In this document: positions 57,058-64,000 of the stretch, piece after piece
Layout: every line of letters starts with the position of its first letter
How positions within the stretch are numbered: position 1 is the first letter of the stretch
Notes under the pieces: generated by a model
The model's database searches: none
What the model was told of the DNA's origin: nothing
What the model saw: only the letters and a program-made list of their open reading frames with translations
From: Oscheius dolichura
Lineage: Eukaryota; Nematoda; Chromadorea; Rhabditida; Rhabditidae
Direction of reading: 5' to 3'
Assembly: GCA_932521035.1 (NCBI GenBank)
Contig: OW051494.1
Span: 1,474,001-1,538,000 of the forward strand
DNA length: 64,000 nt
Made by a program: the position numbers and the translations under genes

Positions 57058-57378
57058 TTAAACATGTGGTCTTGGATCAAGAACTTTACAAATTCCAAAA
57101 ATTGCCGTAGTGGAGAGGACCAAAAGCAGGGCGATCAGGACAGTACACCAAAGAGCTGCCTTTCTTCTTTTCTTCTCAATTACTGTAATTGTTTTTGTTG
57201 ATTTTAAAAGTAGAAAAAGCATACAATTAGGGTCCATTTCATTCATTTTTGGCGCCACCCCGAAAGCGGCAGCCGAAACGGTGGGATCATTGCAGACAGG
57301 CGGGGAGGCCAGATAACTGTTCGTGTCAAAAGCCCCAGGGCTGGGGAGGACAGAAGTTGTTGGTTTTTGAGGTTCCAT
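57058..57378 (-). CDS. Small single-pass membrane protein, copy 2 (92 aa)
   Basis: Exons 57225-57378 and 57058-57182, with a 42-nt intron (GTATGC...ATTACAG) that is a multiple of three. It starts MEPQKPTTSVLPSPG like the copy at 48.8 kb. A basic stop-transfer-like KKRRKAALW precedes the span CTVLIALLLVLSTTAIFGI; it ends KVLDPRPHV. No signal peptide. The shared start and plan suggest duplication, with fast divergence of the span. A GA microsatellite lies upstream at about 57481. Confidence 0.65.
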   Translation of the reverse strand: MEPQKPTTSVLPSPGAFDTNSYLASPPVCNDPTVSAAAFGVAPKMNEMDPNCMLFLLLKSTKTITVIEKKRRKAALWCTVLIALLLVLSTTAIFGICKVLDPRPHV

Positions 57379-57976
57379 TTTGATGAACAGGAGAGGAGCA
57401 GATGACTAGAGGGGGCCGTAAACAGTGGGTATATTTATAGGAGGTTGCGAACTGATAAGCTCCAAAATCAAAGCAACTGCAGGGAGAGAGAGAGAGAGAT
57501 AAAATTTATAGAAAAATAGAAGAAGAAGAACGCGCGTCAAATGACATGGGTTAAGCTGTTTGGTGGGCAGAAAAAGAGGGAAAGTCATTGATATGGAAAG
57601 AGGATGTTTGTGTTTTGTGATAGGGAGCTATAAAAAGATACAAAAACAATAGAGACCAGGGTCAGATTATGGCAGTAGTCGAGCGAGGCAAGAGATGGGG
57701 GTGGGCATTCTGGATTGGCTGTCATTATAACCAAAATCTGCCCCCTTCAAGACTCATATCTGTCTTGGGCGAGATGAAGGAAAGATGAAATCTGAGGTGG
57801 TTCGGTATTGACTTTCCCAGTACCCAAGTCCGAGCCGAAACGTTGTGAAGCTGTTGTAACCGACCTGAGTCTTACTTCAACTGGAAAAATCGGATCCATA
57901 AGGTCCTAAACTCTACCACGAATCACTTCGAAGGCAAGAGAGTGGCTTATTTTCCCAGAGACCTCTCGAACTCCGC

Positions 57977-58105
57977 TATAGTCCATTTCCAACGGATATT
58001 CCTCAAAATCCCTCTCCGCTACAGGACCAGGAATATTTCAAACCTGGTACCATAGCGGAGAGCCAAGTTTGACCTCGTGGAATATCCGTTGGAAATGGAC
58101 TATAT
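57977..58105. mobile_element. MITE family 1, copy f
   Basis: The best-preserved copy. TATAGTCCATTTCCAACGGA and TCCGTTGGAAATGGACTATA are a perfect inverted pair. The inner arms CTCCGCTACAGGACCAGG and CCTGGTACCATAGCGGAG are also paired. Confidence 0.9.
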
Positions 58106-58346
58106 GCGGTCCCCAACGGGGGAGGCTTCCTGTAGTGATGGATAAGAGCAGCCAGATGTACAGAATGTCAACAGGAGGGCTTGCTCTTCATCAACCGGCG
58201 AGATTCAATAGAGTTAGTCTGATTTCTGCTCCAGGATCCTCCACGTCATTTCATGTTTTCCCAATTTCTCTCCCCCCTTTTTTTCTCATTATGGCGCCAT
58301 GATAGCGGACAGTCAGCGATAAGATCCCCCAACATGAATAAAATTG

Positions 58347-58396
58347 TCACCAATGAGAATTAGTGAGAAATACAGAAAAATACACTATATAAGCTT
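58347..58396 (+). promoter_or_regulatory. Duplicated promoter block of the acidic-protein genes
   Basis: GTCACCAATGAGAATTAGTG...GAAATACA...CTATATAAGCTT recurs before the second gene at about 59293-59336 (GTCACTAATGAGATTGGTTA...ACTATATAAGCTT). The shared TATATAAGCTT is the likely TATA box. Confidence 0.6.
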
Positions 58397-58458
58397 TGTT
58401 TTGAAGTCCATCCTCCTTACCCTCTCCAACAATTTTCGTTTCTTCCAAACGTCCTGTC

Positions 58459-58779
58459 ATGTCTTCTGACCAAGAACGCGATTATTCTGATACGGAGGCT
58501 TCTATCCAAGACGGTGATTATTCTGATGCTGAGCCGATCCCTGAAGAACCGGAGGAAAACCCTGACCAAGATCTAGACAATGTCATTGAAGAACGAGAAG
58601 ACGCTCTTGTAGAGTTACATATTGAAGACGAAGATCTAGCAGGTCAGGCCGAAGAACACAATGATATTGCGGATCAAATGGAGGAGATTGTGGACGATGT
58701 AAGAGCCAGAATAGACGATCCCGATGAACACTACGAATACGACGACGACGACGACGACGACGACTCGGACAACGAATAA
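58459..58779 (+). CDS. Small acidic protein, copy 1 (106 aa)
   Basis: A single exon. It begins MSSDQERDYSDTEASIQDGD, is about a third Asp/Glu, and ends in a run of eight Asp followed by SDNE. The middle (DLDNVIEEREDALVELHIED...ADQMEEIVDDVRARI) is a predicted coiled or amphipathic helix. Paralogs at 59386 (broken) and 60393 share the start MSSDQ-x-DYS and the V-RAR- block. There is a TATA box, an ATG close behind it, a short leader and an AATAAA-type signal near 58846. No signal peptide; perhaps a nuclear or chaperone-like acidic protein. Function unknown. Confidence 0.65.
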   Translation: MSSDQERDYSDTEASIQDGDYSDAEPIPEEPEENPDQDLDNVIEEREDALVELHIEDEDLAGQAEEHNDIADQMEEIVDDVRARIDDPDEHYEYDDDDDDDDSDNE

Positions 58780-59385
58780 GCCACCCAGTCGTCCTTCTTT
58801 CTAAAAAAGTTCCACCTCATTTTTTAAATAATTTTGTGCTTTACTAATAAAATTGTATTATTTCTCCGCTGTACGGGGTTTATTGAACAAAACGGGAGAA
58901 GCACAAGCGTTCTCCTTTGAATACTGGACTGCGGCCAGGGAATGAATGACTTTATAACCAGAATCTGTACATTTCAAGCTCCAGCTGAGGGTCTTGGTGA
59001 AGAGAAGAAGTCTATTTTCCCTAGGAATTTATAGGATACCTCTCCAACTTCATTATGTTATGTAAAAAATAGAGTACATCAGTTGGATTTACAAAATTTA
59101 GTTACAAATGCCATAGACTGAATAAAAGCTAAAGAATGCGGTGTTCCTCCATATGCCGCAAAGGATTTTCTGATTTCTGCTCCAGGATCCTCTCAATTTC
59201 TCTCCTTATTTCTCTTTAGATGATGACAAATATTGTGAAATTTTGATAAGATGCGATTGCTATAGATAAGAGCTCGAAATGAGCAAATTTTTGTCACTAA
59301 TGAGATTGGTTAGAAATACACAAGACTATATAAGCTTCTGTAGAATTATATCTTCCTTATCCTCTTCTTCTTTTCTTTTCCTACC

Positions 59386-59660
59386 ATGTCTTCTGACCAC
59401 CAATAAAACGACTATTCCAACACTGGGAAGATTATCGAGGAGTTGGAACAAATGAGTGATGAAGAACTGGACGCGTTCATCGAGGAACATGAAGAAAAAC
59501 TTGAAAAGCTGGTAGAAGAATTCGAGAAACTAGAAGAAGAGAAACGGGAGATCCTGATGATATGGAGCAGCTGGACAATGTGGTAGATCCTGTCGCAGAC
59601 TGTTCTGACGGCGAGATGGCAGCAGAAGAGCTGGAACAACATGAAGAGCCGGTAGCCTAG
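59386..59660 (+). pseudogene. Small acidic protein, copy 2, nonsense-mutated
   Basis: It starts MSSDHQ then TAA (59404-59406) where the paralogs have Glu, then continues NDYSNTGKIIEELEQMSDEE and LEKLVEEFEKLEEE in the same frame. Near 59550 the frame also shifts: the later acidic sequence (DDMEQLDNVVDPVADC...) reads in another frame to a TAG near 59660. The promoter block is intact. Confidence 0.7.
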
Positions 59661-60392
59661 AAACAGAGGAACGGATGGCTGACTGAGGCGGAGTCCAACA
59701 AAGACTATGAATATTTTTGTAAAGTTCTCTCTCGTTATTTTGTGATTGTAGTTTGCTATTAAATTTTGATTAATTTTGTCGCTAGAGGGGTTTTGGAGAC
59801 AAGTGGGAGAAACTCGGCCGCTTTTCATTCTATCGAACGGTTCTATTTTCGCCTTACCCACAATGTTAGGATTCTTTCTCGATCAAAGAATACAGGAAAT
59901 GATACCGTGAGTTGATTAGCTGACGCTATTCCACCTGTCCTGCTAGTTCTATCACTTCATTCAAACTTGTAAGCCGATTAAATGCCAGCGCCTTGCCGAC
60001 TCCCTGCGTCATATCCAGACCCTAATCGTGAAGGAGAAATTTAACTCATATAAAGCTGAATTTCTCACTGAGTTCGACGATATGACGCAAAGTAGGCTAC
60101 AGGTTGTAGATAACAAAGAAGATGAGCACAAATACTGGAAATGTTTCCTACGCGGTTGAGAGAGATGGGAGTGTAGATTGTATCCTAATGAGGAGGAAGG
60201 ACATGATTTCATTGTATAGTTTGTATTTCGGCACAGTCAACTGATAAAAGAGCTGACAGTTATTAGTGAAAAAAAATAAACTACCTTTTCTCACCGGTGA
60301 GAAAAGGGGAAAAATGTAAGACTGTATAAAAGTACCGTTGGGCTCTTTTCCACACGCCACGGGCAATTTTTCTCCTTCTTTACTATTTCCCG

Positions 60393-60674
60393 ATGTCTTC
60401 TGACCAAGAAAACGACTATTCCATCGGGAAAATGGCTGCAGAAGAACGAGAGCAGATGACTGACGACGAACGGAACGACTTCATCCGGGAACAGGTAGAA
60501 AGAGCTGACGAACTGGTACAGGAAAGAGAGAAGCAGACTGACAAGGACTGTGAGAAGGACGGCGATCATCGTGGAACTGATGACGACATCGAGAAGCTGG
60601 CGACTATCGTGAGGGCAAGAATGAGCCAGGAGAAGGAAGAAGACTACGAATGCGGTCACTGGGACGAAGAGTAA
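60393..60674 (+). CDS. Small acidic protein, copy 3 (93 aa)
   Basis: A single exon: MSSDQENDYSIGKMAAEERE, QMTDDERNDFIREQVERADE, and a C-terminal IVRARMSQEKEEDYECGHWD. Strongly charged and likely helical. The upstream TATAAAAG (60325-60332) and short leader resemble copy 1. Compared with copy 1 it has lost the poly-Asp end and gained Lys/Arg. Confidence 0.65.
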   Translation: MSSDQENDYSIGKMAAEEREQMTDDERNDFIREQVERADELVQEREKQTDKDCEKDGDHRGTDDDIEKLATIVRARMSQEKEEDYECGHWDEE

Positions 60675-61559
60675 TGTGCCTCTTTCTATCTTTCACACAC
60701 GATGATTGTCATTATTGTGTAATAAATCTTTCAATTGTAACAATACTAACACAAAGTTGGACAGAATGACCAATTTTTGAGTTCCATTACGGGGAATAGC
60801 GATGAACGTCGGCTCGGTACACGATAGTCCCATTCCTGCACCCGTAAAGTCTCGGCAGCAGACTAATCTTTATTCAAAGCTGTTACAAAACTGTGACGAC
60901 CGTTAGACCTTTATCTTGCCGAGACTTTACGGGTGCAGGGAACCAAAATACCGCGGACAGAGCCTGATCTGCGGATCCTGTTAGTTCTCAGCTGGCACGG
61001 TCGGTTTTTTTTCTTTTTCTTTTCTCCAAATCCTCATCTCCTTGTCTTTTCGTTTCTTCGTTGTTTGGATAGATCAGCATCAACTTGCCTTTGTTTTGCA
61101 GAAGCGGCCAGGTGATGACAGAGAGATCAAAACATGACAGAGGAGCTGTAATGATAGCAGTTACGCATCTCGGGGTAGTAATTGAGGATATCAGAGGGGC
61201 CACTTAGACAAGGGTGTGACTACAGTACTGTGATCTCTGGATCGGGTGAGTCAGCTCGGAAGGCTCCTCCTCTCATCTGGAAAGTATAAAAGCTGCCCTT
61301 TCTTGCCTTTTTCAATTTGGCTCGACACCTTCCCTTTTGATTTCTAGCCTATAGTATACTTCAACTTCAAAAATAAACATTTAAAATCGTTTATTAAGCT
61401 TAAAGGTCTCCCTTGATTGGCGGGAAATTAAATCCCTAAAAAGAAATAGATTAATTGGAGACCTCTATTGGGCAGGGCGGGGACCTCCCTCATAATAGCC
61501 TCTAGTCGCCTATTTTCCTTTGTTTGTTTTTATTTTTCTAACTTTTTAAACTTTTAGGA
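60675..61559. mobile_element. Intergenic DNA with hairpin family 3, copy 2
   Basis: The hairpin lies at about 60834-60950 (CCTGCACCCGTAAAGTCTCG pairs with CGAGACTTTACGGGTGCAGG). A pyrimidine-rich stretch follows. A GTATAAAAGC box at about 61286 might serve the receptor gene. I see no gene. Confidence 0.6.
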
Positions 61560-63417
61560 ATGTCGTCGATTGACTACATAACTACGGTAAAACCTTATGG
61601 ATCAATTCTCCCGGTTTCGGAATACGCATCGCTGACCGTGTTAATAACCGTCAGCTCGATCTCCTTCCTGACGAATCTGCTCCTTTTGATAGCAATTTCA
61701 CGGAAATCCGCCAACAGCTTCTCCAACTATTATTTCATTCTTTTAAATGTAGTTCTGGTAGACCTCATCGTGTCGGCCGTCAGTTTATTCAGCCTTCCCA
61801 GGTGAGATTAGCAGTGGGGCCGGCTTACCGCTGGCCAAAATGTATTGCCATGGGATACTCTATGTTTCAGCTATACTAGCCACTTCACCGCCCCTCCATA
61901 TTGCCTCCTCTTCATCTATTTCAGTTTCTGTGGTTATTTTGGTCTAGGCGCCTGTGCCCAGAGGTATTTCATATTATTTTTCCCTTCAAAAGAAGTAACC
62001 CCCGCCTTTCCAGCTACGGTATAATGATCTGCCTGTATTCTTACATTCCCTGGTTAATTATGGCCTCTCTGATGTTTCGATGGTTTGTGATGAGATTCAA
62101 GGAGCCGCGAGGAAGCAAGGCCTTCTGGATTTTCCTGGCCCTTATTGCCTGCCCAACGGTTTTTCAACTCTACGCAACGGTGAGTAATTAGACCCGTGGG
62201 AAAAGTTAAATAGGGACTATTTTTTATCGCTGCATTATCCAGACGGGATTTTCTATATATGAACACGAGATTGCCTTATAAAAGCTGTAATTTCTTATCG
62301 TATTCCATTTTAATAGGCGTTCTTCTGATTTCCTGACTCATATTAATCATCCTGCAAAAGGAAACGGCCAAAAAACGCTTTCCTGCACGTCATAACGTCC
62401 CCCACCAGAGGATATTATCATTTGCCTCCCGGAGTCCAATAATTTCTCCTTTTTTTCCAGATCGCGACCTCGGACAACCCGGATAATGCCATCCCCACTG
62501 GGCCGCTACTCCAGGATATGTACCCGGATTGGGATTTCTCTAGTAGTTTTTACTGTTTGGTAGAAAAAATGGGGATTTTAGACTACACAACGTATGCCAT
62601 GGCGCCGAAAAATGATTGGAGAGTTGGATGGGTTGGGCTGCTTTCGACTTGGCCTATCTATCCAATTGTTGTCGGCTGTTTGATTCTACGATGGGATACG
62701 TTGAGAATTTTGAAGAAGGCTACTATTCTGTCGGAGGTCACCAAGAAACTTCATCGCTCATTCATTCGGGTAGGGTTACTGTAGTTTTTAGCCGGGTGAG
62801 AGGGATCTCTATTCGGTGGAAATTTAGCAGTAGTGACGGCATCCGCCATGAAAAAAAGAGGCCCCTTTTGCTTTTGTGGTCACATCTCGATCATTTGTGG
62901 ACCAATTTCCAAAATTCAATAATCAATGTGGAGAGCACCTCATGACGGTTCTAATGAATATAAGTTTATCCCTAAATTCCCGTAAATGACCGAGATATAG
63001 GCCAGACCACGCCCGACCACTCCCGACCGCCTAAAATACGCCCCAAATTGGGCGCTCTTGTGAAGAAATGCTGCTCTTTTTATTCAAAATTAGAGTCCCG
63101 CCCTCTATCACATTTCCCTGTTTTAGGCCCTGACCCTCCAAGTTCTGCTGCTTCCCCTAATCGTAGCGAAGTCTCTGGTCTACTCTGCCAGCCAAAAATA
63201 CGGCATCACCGGCATCTATTACGGTCATCTCGGCTTCATCCTGATGGAATTTATTCCGCTGGCCAATTCCATCAGTAATCTCTACTTTGTCTCCACCTAT
63301 CGTCGTTTCGTTGTCAATATCTTCAAGCATCAATTCTACAAGGCTAGCAGCAGCAATACCGTAACCGTTCTCCCTCATCACATGTCTCATCTGTCTCATG
63401 TTACTCATTTTAAATAA
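61560..63417 (+). pseudogene. Str-superfamily-like 7TM chemoreceptor with one frameshift
   Basis: Exons 61560-61801, 61871-62179, 62461-62769 and 63127-63417. TM1 is TVLITVSSISFLTNLLLLIA, then SNYYFILLNVVLVDLIVSAV. After TM3 comes GACAQRYFILFFP. Later spans are ICLYSYIPWLIMASL, FWIFLALIACPTVFQLYA and LLSTWPIYPIVVGCLI. TKKLHRSFIRALTLQVLLLP is the typical loop before TM6, and YFVSTYRRFVVNIF follows TM7. Exon 2 is one base short of phase: YFILFFP and RLSSYGIMICLY lie in different frames, so an indel sits near 61975-62005. All else is open. A recent pseudogene, an allele or an assembly error are possible. Confidence 0.65.
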
Positions 63418-63689
63418 ATTCCATTTGATTAGGGCTCTTTTCCTTCTTTTTAGCACACATTCCAACCGGGCATTTCCGTCCTCATAACAGTGAGAAAACA
63501 GCTGTGTAATCAGGAAATGGGAATACCAGCTTCGGCGAACACAGCCGCTCTTCCAGCCTGTAATCACCAGCGCCTTGTCAATCGAGGCCGTTCGAGTGTT
63601 TTTCAACCCCTTGCTGTTGATGGTCCAGTCACTGTCTTGTCTCTGGTTCCGTACTATGGTGACCAAATTCTTCTGGTCGTTTTTTTTCA

Positions 63690-64000
63690 ATAAGTAGGGT
63701 TACGATGCATTTCTTCTTGGGACCTTTTAGACAGCCGCGATAGTAAAATGAAGCGAAAGGGAAAACAACAGGTCCCAAAGATACAAATGTACGGTATAGT
63801 TTTTTTTCTCCAGAAAATTGGGTTTCCGTAACGGATCGCAAAACCTTCCGCGCGGGACCTTTTGAGCAATACCGATCGGGATTTTCGATTTTGTCCAATT
63901 CTTTCTCGCTAGCTACCCCAAAATGTCCCAAAGAGATAAATGCACGCTATAGTTTTTTTCTCCAGAAAATTGGGTTACCGCACCTGGTCGAAAAACCTTC
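63690..64000. repeat. Repeat family 2, copy 3 (tandem, runs off the window)
   Basis: AAAACCTTCCGCGCGGGACC, TTTTGAGCAA and ATCGGGATTTTCGATTT match copies 1 and 2. The unit TTTTTTTCTCCAGAAAATTGGG is repeated at about 63800 and 63954, followed each time by a CGAAAAACCTTC-like phrase. At least one and a half tandem units are present. Confidence 0.7.

Noticed and set aside
1-64000. CRISPR arrays, bacterial operons, ribosome binding sites
   Set aside because: No spaced direct-repeat array is present, and the gene structure with small GT-AG introns is nematode nuclear, so prokaryotic features do not apply.

Overview
The window looks like nuclear DNA from a rhabditid (Caenorhabditis-like) nematode. 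Genes are split by very small GT-AG introns (mostly 36-60 nt) with TTTCAG-type acceptors. Most recognisable products belong to families that are nematode-specific or expanded in nematodes: Sre chemoreceptors, receptor-L-domain (IRLD) proteins, a C-type lectin, a MLT-10-like moulting protein, F-box-like proteins and an SKP1-related protein. All gene models below were built by hand from splice signals, reading phase and comparison of paralogs inside the window; no search was run.

Layout. 0-4 kb: F-box-like genes and a two-PDZ gene. 6-13 kb: a Pro/Ala-rich gene, the first member (A) of a secreted family, and an unrecognised 358-aa gene. 13.3-19 kb: an orphan basic exon, copies of a ~425-bp repeat, a Cys-rich gene, a C-type lectin and a kinase-domain remn­ant. 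19-26.2 kb: three Sre-type receptors on the minus strand, the third interrupted by repeat DNA. 26.5-31 kb: a degraded gene, tRNA-Ala and a MLT-10-like pseudogene. 31.4-35.5 kb: two tandem small secreted-protein genes and secreted-family members B and C. 35.6-37.9 kb: two divergent F-box-like genes. 38.5-43.1 kb: a cluster of membrane-anchored Cys-motif proteins, part of it broken. 43.3-45.8 kb: a protein tyrosine phosphatase and an SKP1-like gene. 46-51 kb: sparse, with a small membrane protein and a cornichon homolog. 51.5-57.4 kb: a Gly/His-rich membrane protein, two IRLD receptors and a second small membrane protein. 58-64 kb: three small acidic-protein genes (one broken), a 7TM receptor with a frameshift, and repeats.

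The main biological theme is rapid local duplication and decay. At least nine families have two or more members here, and several have one intact copy beside copies with stops, frameshifts, a lost signal exon or a mutated splice site. A possible functional link is that one SKP1-like adaptor and four F-box-like genes share 46 kb; in SCF ubiquitin ligases SKP1 binds the F-box. Hairpin elements (MITE-like) of several families sit in introns and between genes, and one has landed in a receptor exon.
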